NCBI GenBank assembly: GCA_023229245.1
Contig: JALNZU010000045.1
Coordinates: 1-22,617 of the forward strand
DNA from: Bacteroidales bacterium
GTDB lineage: Bacteria > Bacteroidota > Bacteroidia > Bacteroidales > F082
Direction: 5' to 3'
Length of the DNA: 22,617 nt
Each line of letters begins with the position of its first letter. Positions within the stretch are counted from its first letter, which is position 1. The position numbers were made by a program, and so were the translations under genes. The notes beneath the pieces were generated by a model that worked only from the letters and a program-made list of their open reading frames with translations, made no database searches and was not told the DNA's origin. Shown one piece after another: positions 14,904 through 21,793 of this stretch.

Positions 14904-17333
14904 TTATTCTTTCCAATCATATTTTGTCGCATCGCAACCACATCGTATTTTCTTTGCAACATTATCATAGTTTTTTATTGAAACTTTTGGTCGTTTGCAA
15001 GTCGTTTCCTGACAGTAAAAAATATTTTCAAGTTCTTTTATGTCTGCCCAAAATGCTTTTAAGTCGCCAAGTTTGGGATTAAAAGGATTATCGTGAGAAA
15101 GTAAGTTGCCAAGCAAAGATGAATTTGCAACACGTTCAATAATGGGAACTTTTGCTTTTATATCTTGTCCACCGTTTTTATTGATTTTTGATTTCAATTC
15201 ATTTAATAATTCATCGGGCATTCTCTTTTCATTCACGTCATTTAGTCTGAAACTAACTTTTACATCTAAATTAAGAGCAATGTCTTTCAGTTTAGCCTCT
15301 AAGTATTTCCGTATTGGATTTCCAAGCGTTTCTACAGAACTGTTTGCAAGTTCTCGTTCTATAAATTCTTTTAGGTCGTTTGGTTTTTCTTCAAGATGCG
15401 CTCCTTTGGTTTCTGTCCATTTAATTTCTCCGATTGTCCAACCTTTTCTTTTGGCTAATTGTTGAACATAACTAAACCATTCTGCTTCGTGTGTCAAGAG
15501 AATAAATTGATATTCGGAAAATTTTTCAAACAACAAGTCAGCAAAGCGTTTTCTGTGTGTAGAATCAAAACTTGAAATAACATCATCTAATACGATAAAC
15601 TTATTTTCCTTGTTAAACGCAATTACCGAAGCCAAGAAAAATGAAATTCCAAAACAGTTTAAGTGTGATTCGCTAAAATATTTTTGTGGTGGTGAAACCC
15701 ACACATCATTGTATTTGTATTCAATCGTAATACCGTTTAGCTCGTCTTCTTCGCCAATAGTTACAATCCTTATTTCGTGAAATTGTTCATCAGGATTCAT
15801 ATATTGATAAAAGCCATTTATGTATGAAGAAAACGTATTTATGAAACTTTCCAAGCCTTCTTTTTGGCGTTTTACAAACTCGTTGTAAATAAGCTCAAAA
15901 GAATTTTTCTGATGCTCTAATTTGCTTTTGTCTTTTTCAAATCGTTTGATTTTCAAAAAGGCATCTTTTGCAGCCGAAATATTTGCATAAAGTTCGGTTG
16001 ATTTGTCATTTTTTATTGCGGTTTGTAATGCTTCAAATCTTGCAGTAATCTGCTCTTGAATTTTGAAATCATCTTCCGTTAAAAGCAAAGTAATGTTTGC
16101 AGGAAGTTTATTCCCCGAAGTGACTTTTTCATTAGCTATTTTCTGATATTCTGTTAACTTGGTACTTAAATTACTTATTGCCTTTTTAATACCTTCATTT
16201 TCTTGTTCGTTCAATAAAGCGTTGTTCGATGTGAGTTCAAGCCGTTTTAAACGTTCTGTGATAATGTCGGAAACAGATTTTTTAGCGGTATCAAATGCGA
16301 CTTTCTTTTTAGATGATTCCTCAATTTCTTTTAATCTTCGATGAATATCTGTTTTTAACTCTTCAAGATTTTTTTCTTGTAAGCATAATGGGCAATTATC
16401 CTCTTTATGATATTTCTTTGAAATGACAGTTTCGCCCGATTTCAAAAGTTCAGCCAAAAAAATTTGCATTATGCTTTGAACATCTTCGGCAATTTTATTG
16501 AACTCTGAAAAATATTTTTGATACTCTTCGTCAATAAATGAAATTTCACTTTTAAGTGTTGAAAGTGCTTTATTGGTATTTTCTAAAAATTGAAGTTCTG
16601 TTATCTGTTTTGTGATTGCTGGTTTTTTGATGTGATTCAAAACCTTGTTAATATCTTCAATAGAGTTTACAGTAATTCCTGTTTGTAATGGCTCAATAAT
16701 TTCATTTATCTTTTCAAATAAATTATTTTCTTGGCTGACTGCTGCACCAATTTTAGCAATTAGTGTTTGTTTTTCGTTGTTGATTTGTGCTTCAAAGTTT
16801 TGCGTTTTTATTTCTGATTTAATTGAGTTAAACGTTTTTCTCAAAATATCTTTCGTTTTGGTTACTTCTGAAAAGCCAATAATGTCCGACAAATATTTGA
16901 GTTTGTCGCCTTTGGTTTGGTCAATGAAATCACGTAGAAATTGGTATCTAAGCAATAAATTTTCACTTTGAGAAGCGAAATAATATTTTTCAAAATCATC
17001 GGACGAATTAGACAATTCAGATGTCAACTTTCCTCTTTTGCTAAATAAATTTTTTGTAGCATCAATTACATTTCTGTTGTATGAAATGGCAATAGAAGCG
17101 GTGTCGTTATCTTTCTGATACGAATTTCGTAAAGCATCTTTCAAATCAATTTCACTGCCTGACAAATGAGAAACTTTGTCTGTATAAAACCACTCAATAG
17201 CGTCAGAAATACTACTTTTTCCTGTTCCGTTATCGCCATAGAGCAAAACAGATTTTTCATTAAGCGGTAATGAAACGGAATCTTTTATGCCTCTGATTCC
17301 TGCGATTGATATGCTTTTAATTTTTGTTGCCAT
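14904..17333 (-). CDS. SMC/RecF-like ATPase with Rad50-type zinc hook
   Basis: The 809-residue protein is an ABC-type DNA-repair/defence ATPase. Walker A is GDNGTGKSS (Gly33-Ser41). Long charged helical regions (about 170-310 and 330-510) form a coiled coil broken by CPLC (Cys314-Cys317), a Rad50/RloC-like zinc hook. The C-lobe follows with a signature-like FSESHLNCFGISF, Walker B FIVLDDVISSFD (Asp583-Asp584) and the D-loop. Residues about 650-809 are an extra domain ending with four cysteines (774, 779, 798, 800), likely a second zinc site. The fold resembles RloC-type and other phage-defence ATPases, but I see no confident nuclease motif. The gene is last in the restriction-modification operon and overlaps the small gene before it by 17 bp, suggesting coupled translation. 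Its likely role is DNA sensing within a defence complex. Confidence 0.8.
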   Translation of the reverse strand: MATKIKSISIAGIRGIKDSVSLPLNEKSVLLYGDNGTGKSSISDAIEWFYTDKVSHLSGSEIDLKDALRNSYQKDNDTASIAISYNRNVIDATKNLFSKRGKLTSELSNSSDDFEKYYFASQSENLLLRYQFLRDFIDQTKGDKLKYLSDIIGFSEVTKTKDILRKTFNSIKSEIKTQNFEAQINNEKQTLIAKIGAAVSQENNLFEKINEIIEPLQTGITVNSIEDINKVLNHIKKPAITKQITELQFLENTNKALSTLKSEISFIDEEYQKYFSEFNKIAEDVQSIMQIFLAELLKSGETVISKKYHKEDNCPLCLQEKNLEELKTDIHRRLKEIEESSKKKVAFDTAKKSVSDIITERLKRLELTSNNALLNEQENEGIKKAISNLSTKLTEYQKIANEKVTSGNKLPANITLLLTEDDFKIQEQITARFEALQTAIKNDKSTELYANISAAKDAFLKIKRFEKDKSKLEHQKNSFELIYNEFVKRQKEGLESFINTFSSYINGFYQYMNPDEQFHEIRIVTIGEEDELNGITIEYKYNDVWVSPPQKYFSESHLNCFGISFFLASVIAFNKENKFIVLDDVISSFDSTHRKRFADLLFEKFSEYQFILLTHEAEWFSYVQQLAKRKGWTIGEIKWTETKGAHLEEKPNDLKEFIERELANSSVETLGNPIRKYLEAKLKDIALNLDVKVSFRLNDVNEKRMPDELLNELKSKINKNGGQDIKAKVPIIERVANSSLLGNLLSHDNPFNPKLGDLKAFWADIKELENIFYCQETTCKRPKVSIKNYDNVAKKIRCGCDATKYDWKE

Positions 17334-17508
17334 TTTCAGTTCTTATTTTTTGCAATTCATTAGCCACATTCTTGTCGGTTAATTTTCCATTGGTGTATAA
17401 TTCTGCCAAACTATTGGCAATCGTTTTATCAACGTTTTCAATAGATGATATTTCCTTGAAAAAATCATCTAAAATTTCTTTGCCTGATTTTACTTTATTT
17501 TCTGCCAT
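17317..17508 (-). CDS. Small helical protein (63 aa) of the defence operon
   Basis: The frame reads MAENKVKSGKEILDDFFKEI and continues for 63 residues. It is charged and apparently all helical, with no family I recognise. ATG at 17508 is preferred over an in-frame TTG 30 bp upstream because the TTG would overlap the GIY-YIG gene. It starts 7 bp after that gene's stop and overlaps the ATPase start by 17 bp. Small helical partners next to SMC-like ATPases occur in several multi-component defence systems, so it may be an adaptor or regulator of the ATPase; this rests on position only. Confidence 0.65.
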   Translation of the reverse strand: MAENKVKSGKEILDDFFKEISSIENVDKTIANSLAELYTNGKLTDKNVANELQKIRTENGNKN

Positions 17509-17515
17509 TGTATTT

Positions 17516-17986
17516 CTATTTGAAGTAACTCCAATCAATTTTAAAATCTGTTTTAAGCGTATTTTTCAAAATCTCAAATCCTGTTTTGTTATTGCAAATC
17601 GGATAGACACCATAATGCTCAACAAAATTCAAGATGAAATAACTTTCTAAATCCTCTACTCTGAAATCCCAAATATTCCGTAATATCTCAATATTGATGT
17701 AAGTAAACCAAAGAGGATCTACTTTTCTGTAATTTACTAATCCAATGTTTTTTGACTTGCCTTCAAGATGTCCTATTAATCTTCTACCAATACTATTTGT
17801 CCTTTTTTCGCTCATTCCGATGTACAACAACTTTGAATTATCAAAAGGATATTGCACCTGAATTGTAGAACTGAAAATAAAATATAAACCTATAATGCCA
17901 TTCAAAGGTTTTATGTTCTTTGCTTCAAATGACATTGGACTATCAAAATAGATAGTAACAGTTTTATTTTTCGCCTCGTTAATCAT
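17516..17986 (-). CDS. GIY-YIG nuclease family protein
   Basis: The 156-residue protein carries the GIY-YIG core. GLYFIF at residues 33-38 stands for GIY, and LLYIGMS has YIG at 55-57. IGRRLIGHL (66-74) provides the catalytic arginine, and DLESYFI has Glu114 as the probable metal ligand. CNN (131-133) is the closing asparagine motif. The domain is single, with about 25 extra N-terminal residues and no DNA-binding domain, so it probably nicks or cuts DNA with help from partners. It sits between the methyltransferase side of the operon and the small protein/ATPase pair. It may be the effector nuclease of that pair or a second restriction activity. Confidence 0.85.
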   Translation of the reverse strand: MINEAKNKTVTIYFDSPMSFEAKNIKPLNGIIGLYFIFSSTIQVQYPFDNSKLLYIGMSEKRTNSIGRRLIGHLEGKSKNIGLVNYRKVDPLWFTYINIEILRNIWDFRVEDLESYFILNFVEHYGVYPICNNKTGFEILKNTLKTDFKIDWSYFK

Positions 17987-18020
17987 AGGAAAATCTTACA
18001 TTTTGCGTAATGTAGGCACT

Positions 18021-18194
18021 TTATCCGCTTCCGCTTCTTGCCAAAACTTTCATTTGCTCAACGTGGTTTCTTCCTGCTTTGCGATAACTATATGAATAAG
18101 ATTTTCCATTGTGAAACCAAACAATAATTCTTTCACTTTCTATTTGAAAATGAGTAATTGGCGAATTGCCTCGTCTGTTTGAGTATCTTTCCAT
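18021..18194 (-). CDS. KTSC-like small protein (57 aa)
   Basis: The frame begins ATG at 18194 and reads MERYSNRRGNSPITHFQIES, then ERIIVWFHNGKSYSYSYRK and HVEQMKVLARSGSG, ending in TAA. The pattern of a short beta-hairpin with an NGKSYSYSY strand, a helix and a terminal ARSGSG resembles KTSC-domain miniproteins, often found near nucleic-acid-processing genes. It starts 11 bp after the methyltransferase stop and ends 34 bp before the GIY-YIG start, inside an otherwise empty gap of the operon. Codon use and context support a real gene. Its role is unknown. Confidence 0.7.
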   Translation of the reverse strand: MERYSNRRGNSPITHFQIESERIIVWFHNGKSYSYSYRKAGRNHVEQMKVLARSGSG

Positions 18195-18205
18195 TGCTTT
18201 TAATT

Positions 18206-19801
18206 TTAGCTTGAAAATAATTTTACAAAAATTCCGTTTATTGCCTCCAACAAACCTATATTTGGATTTCCCGATAATTCTGATTTTCTATATTCGAAAA
18301 ACAAAGCCAAAATTTGTTTCTCGTCTGTTTTGCTGATTTTATCAAGGTCAACCATTAGGGCCTTGTTGATGTCGTTTGGTTCAAATTTGTGCAAGCCGTT
18401 TCCGTATTCTCTGCGGTTGTCGTTAAAAATTTCTTTTGAAATGTCTGTTAGGAGATAAGCAAACAACAAATCAACTTTCTGTACTGAAAATAGATTTAAA
18501 TAAATACAATGAAAGGTTGTTAGGTTGCTAATGTTTGCTTCATTGCGTATAAAACGCAGTCCATTACGATTGAAAACCGAAACCCAAATTGGCGATGGTG
18601 GTCGTTTTTCCAAAGCATACCAAGGATTGCGACTTGCTGTCAAAAATCTTTTATTGATTTTTTCTGCCTCGCCTTTTAAAATATACTTAGATAATGCTTC
18701 GGTTTGTTCTGTTGCGTTGAACAGGAAAATGTTTTTGTCTTGTTGTTTTAATTCTTCAAAATTTTCTTTTGTAAAAAATACACCGCTTACATCAACAGAT
18801 TTTGTAATACAAGGCAACAGAAATTTCTCATCAATGTCATATTTCTTTGCTTTAGATTGATTGAATGTAAAATACTCGTTTGCACCTGTGGCAATACCAC
18901 GCATAACTTTTCCGTAAGTAGAAAACGGCACAAGATTTTTAAACTGTGTTGCGTTTTGTTTTTGATAATAAGCACGCCATTTTATATCAGGATTGAGTTC
19001 GGAAAATGAGAACGAATTATCTGCTTTACTTTTCGGATAAGATTGAATTTTTGTTTGTAGAAACTGTAATTCGTCAAGCGATTTTACATTCATAAACTCA
19101 ACTTCTGATTTTTCGTTGTCGTTTGCGAACAATAAGATAGAAGCGGTTGTTAGAGCATCATCAAAAACATTTTCTTCAAAGTCAAAAACAATAATGTAAC
19201 GCAATAATTTATTTTCTATCAAATATGATTTAACCAATTTTCCGTAATCAGAATTTAGAAATTCTGAAGGAATGATGTACGCTGAACGTCCATTTTTGTT
19301 TAATTGGTATGCAGATTTGAGTAAAAACAGCGTGTATAAATTTGTAAAACCGTTTAGCTTTAATCCTAAATTTTCTTCAATTTCATTCAGAACCGTTTTG
19401 TTGTCGTAGTCGTGAAATTTGAAATAAGGCGGATTGCAAATAATTCCGTCATAATGATTTCCCCAATCGATAAACATATAATCTTTTAAGAAAATAGAAG
19501 TGTTTTCTTCGTGTTCAAAAATAGCGTTGGCTTCTTGTAAAATTGTTTCGTCAATTTCAAAACCTTTAATTAAACAATCAGCATTTTTTTGTCTAATCGC
19601 TCTTGCAAAAATTCCCAAACCAAAAGCTGGGTCTAAAACTGTTTGCAGTTCTTTGTTTTCCAAAATCCAATTTGCCATAAATTCGGCAATAACAAAAGGT
19701 GTAAAAAATTGAGCAAATTTTTTACGATGCTCCAATGAAACCATTTGAGCATATTCCTTTTCAGGCTCATTATCGATTATTTTAAATTTAGTTGTAAGCA
19801 T
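18206..19801 (-). CDS. Type II N6-adenine DNA methyltransferase (AccI/Eco57I-like)
   Basis: The 531-residue enzyme has the gamma-class motif order. Motif X-like KKFAQFFTPFVIAEFM (28-42) comes first. The SAM-binding motif I is LDPAFGLGIF (Asp57). The catalytic motif IV is NPPYF (Asn123-Tyr126), found in N6-adenine methylases. The C-terminal ~250 residues form the target-recognition part. It should protect the host site cut by the neighbouring endonuclease. Its ATG at 19801 overlaps the endonuclease stop (TAATG), so the two are translationally coupled, with the endonuclease first. Length and arrangement resemble M.AccI as I recall it; the recognition sequence cannot be read from this sequence. 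Confidence 0.88.
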   Translation of the reverse strand: MLTTKFKIIDNEPEKEYAQMVSLEHRKKFAQFFTPFVIAEFMANWILENKELQTVLDPAFGLGIFARAIRQKNADCLIKGFEIDETILQEANAIFEHEENTSIFLKDYMFIDWGNHYDGIICNPPYFKFHDYDNKTVLNEIEENLGLKLNGFTNLYTLFLLKSAYQLNKNGRSAYIIPSEFLNSDYGKLVKSYLIENKLLRYIIVFDFEENVFDDALTTASILLFANDNEKSEVEFMNVKSLDELQFLQTKIQSYPKSKADNSFSFSELNPDIKWRAYYQKQNATQFKNLVPFSTYGKVMRGIATGANEYFTFNQSKAKKYDIDEKFLLPCITKSVDVSGVFFTKENFEELKQQDKNIFLFNATEQTEALSKYILKGEAEKINKRFLTASRNPWYALEKRPPSPIWVSVFNRNGLRFIRNEANISNLTTFHCIYLNLFSVQKVDLLFAYLLTDISKEIFNDNRREYGNGLHKFEPNDINKALMVDLDKISKTDEKQILALFFEYRKSELSGNPNIGLLEAINGIFVKLFSS

Positions 19802-20901
19802 TAAAAATCGTTTTGCTTTATTCCTAAAATTTCTTGCAAATTGTTTACGTCCAAATAAGCGGTTCCACCTTCAAACGTTACATAAAACAAAAGCCGCCCA
19901 CGGTTTAATTTTCTTAATTCACTTTTATGGTCAGGCATATCAATTTTATTTGCTATTTCTTTTCCTTCTTTATAATCAATTTTGACCGTCCATTTGTTTT
20001 GGTTTTTACTATCTTCTGAACCAATAAAGTACTTTTCCTCTTCCAATTCAGGTTTTGAAATTAGTTCTAGTATTTTTTCAAAACCAATTCCATATACTTT
20101 GTCAAAAAAAACTTGAAAATAGAAATGTGGAACATTGAAAGTTTCAATCCATTTATAAACCACTTTTAAATCTTCTACTTTGGGTGTAATACTCAGAAAA
20201 TCTCTTTTCTTAAATTCTCTCAAAAGACCATTCATCTCTTTAATCAAATCGCTTGAATATTTTAATCTTTCAGAACCTCTCCAACCTGGTGCGTTCTTAA
20301 TTTCTAAAACACCAATAGTTTCTTCTGTTATTGCATTTAAACTTTCAGTCCACCCTGTTTTTTGGGTTAGAATATCGTTAAAGTCATTCAAAAGAGTATT
20401 TTTAATAGAAAGAATCTTTTGAGTTAATTCAGTTTTTCTATTTTGCATAAATTGATTGTATTCGTCCAAAAGAAATGCACTTGAACGAACTTCTATTCCT
20501 GCTTTCGCAAGTGGTACAATTTTGTCTAGTTCTTCTTTTGATTTTCGACTAATATTATGTTTCCAATCTTCAGAATAATCATTCTTTGAAAACAATAAAA
20601 TGTCTGGTCTTTTGCCAATTGTTTCAAGTTCGTCTTGATACTGTTCATAAAACTCTTCAAAACCCTCTTCACCTGCAATCAAGTTTTCAGATTTCCCATA
20701 TTGAACAGCTACGTAGTTTTTCGACAAAGTATTGATTGCTTGTAAAACTATGTTTTCTGCCCAATCACCTTGTTCTCTGTTTGTAAGAAATTCCGAAAAT
20801 GCTTGTGTTGGTGGCTTGCTCCGAACTCTTTCTATTTCCCAATCAATAATAGTTGTTGGGACTCCTTTAATTAACTCTCTTATATGTTCGTAATAATTCA
20901 T
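19801..20901 (-). CDS. Type II restriction endonuclease (AccI-family candidate)
   Basis: The 366-residue protein lies directly between a C-type regulator and a DNA adenine methylase, the usual place for the endonuclease. It contains a possible PD-(D/E)xK-type core. GDWAEN (Glu49-like region at 45-50) gives the first acid, KRPDILLF (Asp100) the second, and GIEVRSSAFL (Glu137, with Arg139 or a nearby residue instead of the usual Lys) the third element. Length and neighbours fit the AccI family (target GT^MKAC in the type enzyme), but this rests on recollection, not alignment. Its start overlaps the regulator stop (ATGA). The enzyme would cut unmethylated incoming DNA. Confidence 0.7.
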   Translation of the reverse strand: MNYYEHIRELIKGVPTTIIDWEIERVRSKPPTQAFSEFLTNREQGDWAENIVLQAINTLSKNYVAVQYGKSENLIAGEEGFEEFYEQYQDELETIGKRPDILLFSKNDYSEDWKHNISRKSKEELDKIVPLAKAGIEVRSSAFLLDEYNQFMQNRKTELTQKILSIKNTLLNDFNDILTQKTGWTESLNAITEETIGVLEIKNAPGWRGSERLKYSSDLIKEMNGLLREFKKRDFLSITPKVEDLKVVYKWIETFNVPHFYFQVFFDKVYGIGFEKILELISKPELEEEKYFIGSEDSKNQNKWTVKIDYKEGKEIANKIDMPDHKSELRKLNRGRLLFYVTFEGGTAYLDVNNLQEILGIKQNDF

Positions 20902-21209
20902 TTCTTCGATTTTAAATATTCTATTTTCATTTCAGCGACTTTCAAAGTGTCTAAGTCAGCTTCTTCTTTCAAAATTTTGTAAGCGATTTGGTCGCTGATA
21001 AATTCTTTAAGCAACTCCTTTTCGTCCAATTTAAAAAACTTTGCAATCAGTTTGATTTGTTCTTTGGTTGCTTGTCTGTCATTGCGTTCAATCTTGCCAA
21101 GCAAAGAAGTGTCAATGCCGATTTGTTCAGCTACTTCTCGAAGTGAAAGCGTTTCTTCCTCACGAAGTAAGCGAATTTGTTCGCCAAATGTTGCTATTGT
21201 TTTACTCAT
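20898..21209 (-). CDS. XRE-family controller (C) protein of the restriction-modification operon
   Basis: The 103-residue protein has an N-terminal Cro/CI helix-turn-helix: FGEQIRLLREEETLSLREVA followed by EQIGIDTSLLGKIERND (residues about 8-45). A helical tail of about 35 residues follows, rich in Lys and Glu. It is the first gene of the operon, 4 bp overlapped with the endonuclease gene, behind a promoter with two matching inverted-repeat operators. C proteins of type II systems bind their own promoter and time endonuclease expression after the methylase has acted. That role is strongly suggested here by position and operators. Confidence 0.88.
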   Translation of the reverse strand: MSKTIATFGEQIRLLREEETLSLREVAEQIGIDTSLLGKIERNDRQATKEQIKLIAKFFKLDEKELLKEFISDQIAYKILKEEADLDTLKVAEMKIEYLKSKK

Positions 21210-21216
21210 CTATCAA

Positions 21217-21231
21217 GGACAATGTTTGTCC
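21217..21231 (-). promoter_or_regulatory. C-protein operator 1
   Basis: GGACA and TGTCC flank a 5-nt spacer as a perfect inverted repeat. It abuts and shares one base with the -7 box and covers the expected transcription start, 7 bp before the regulator ATG. Occupancy should block initiation. Confidence 0.7.
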
Positions 21232-21263
21232 AAAGGTAATAATATTTTTGAATTAAGGACAAA
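21231..21263 (-). promoter_or_regulatory. Promoter of the restriction-modification operon
   Basis: On the minus strand TTTG (21260-21263) and TACCTTTG (21231-21238) are separated by 21 bp. This is a full match to the Bacteroidota -33/-7 (TTTG, TAnnTTTG) promoter, with ATG following at 21209. Both boxes touch a GGACA-N5-TGTCC operator. Confidence 0.75.
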
Positions 21264-21271
21264 AAGTGTCC
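21257..21271 (-). promoter_or_regulatory. C-protein operator 2
   Basis: This second perfect GGACA-N5-TGTCC repeat overlaps the -33 box. Its centre is 40 bp from that of operator 1, close to four helical turns, so dimers bound to both would lie on about the same face of the DNA. Confidence 0.7.
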
Positions 21272-21327
21272 CTGAAAATTTTCAACAAGTTATGATTTCT
21301 TCGGTGCGTTGGGAAAATTCAAACTCT

Positions 21328-21368
21328 TTTGGTTTTTGCGTTTAGGCTTGTGCGGTTGGAAAACCAAA
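21328..21368. repeat. Hairpin inside the right end of the restriction-modification module
   Basis: TTTGGTTTT (21328-21336) pairs perfectly with AAAACCAAA (21360-21368), and the loop contains GGCTTGTG. The left-end element at 14839-14896 shares the loop and flanks (GGCTTGTG, AAATGTGCT) but has GCATTTT/AAAATGC in the stem. The two are therefore related with compensatory stem changes. Confidence 0.5.
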
Positions 21369-21407
21369 TGTGCTTGAATGTGCGGTGGGTTTTCTGGGGT
21401 TGCCTAT

Positions 21408-21535
21408 AACGCCTCTGGCGGTTTGCGAAGTGATTTGCATTTTGCAAATCGCTTGTTAGTGGACAGTCCCGTAGGGCTGGACACGGCAAACCGCCAGAGG
21501 CGTTAGTGAAAAGCCCGAAGGGATTTTCACTAACG
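21408..21535. repeat. 128-bp structured direct repeat, right copy (element B1)
   Basis: This copy is base-for-base identical to 14525-14652. Here it is preceded by TGCCTATAAC (21401-21410), the exact complement of GTTATAGGCA (14771-14780) at the other end of the module. The left copy is instead preceded by AGTGCACAAC. The repeat is therefore inserted at, or part of, the module boundary, and the unique flanks differ. Confidence 0.95.
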
Positions 21536-21661
21536 TTTCTCAGCTATACGCAGGCAGGGATTTTAACCACTGAACTTCCTACGAAGAACTGAACTTCAAA
21601 TTTACCACTTTCCTGTCTTACGAAGCACGAACCCCCTGCTTGCGTATAGGTGATGTTATGC
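21528..21661. repeat. Cassette-boundary hairpin element B2 (attC-like)
   Basis: The element runs from CACTAAC (21528-21534) to GTTATGC (21655-21661). The arms CTATACGCAGGCAGGG (21544-21559) and CCCTGCTTGCGTATAG (21634-21649) pair at 15 of 16 positions. GGGATT follows the left arm and CGAAGCACGAA precedes the right arm, as in the other elements. The erm gene starts 132 bp further on. Confidence 0.75.
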
Positions 21662-21712
21662 GGTCGGCTTTCATTTTCTCTTCTTTCTCGTTAATTTGTC
21701 AAGCAAAGTTAC

Positions 21713-21720
21713 TAAATTTG
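21713..21720 (+). promoter_or_regulatory. -7 box of the erm promoter
   Basis: TAAATTTG matches TAnnTTTG. The nearest TTTG upstream (21695-21698) is only 14 bp away, shorter than the usual 19-21, so the -33 box is uncertain. Transcription from here would give a 5' leader of about 65 nt containing the short frame at 21748. Confidence 0.45.
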
Positions 21721-21747
21721 CAGTCAAGCAATTTCAATTTTTGAATT

Positions 21748-21783
21748 ATGAATTGTGATTTGAATTCAAGTATTCACCTGTAA
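21748..21783 (+). CDS. Possible 11-aa leader peptide upstream of erm
   Basis: The short frame MNCDLNSSIHL ends TAA 10 bp before the methyltransferase ATG, in the leader of the likely transcript. Inducible erm genes often have a short upstream peptide whose stalled translation opens the methylase start. The peptide does not contain the well-known IFVI or RLR stalling motifs, so it may be chance or act by another route. Confidence 0.3.
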   Translation: MNCDLNSSIHL

Positions 21784-21793
21784 GAAGTTACTA

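Noticed and set aside
14904..17333. RloC anticodon nuclease identity for the ATPase
   Set aside because: Walker A and a zinc hook are shared, but I could not see the anticodon-nuclease motif; the C-terminal four-cysteine part is different, so only the ATPase class is called.
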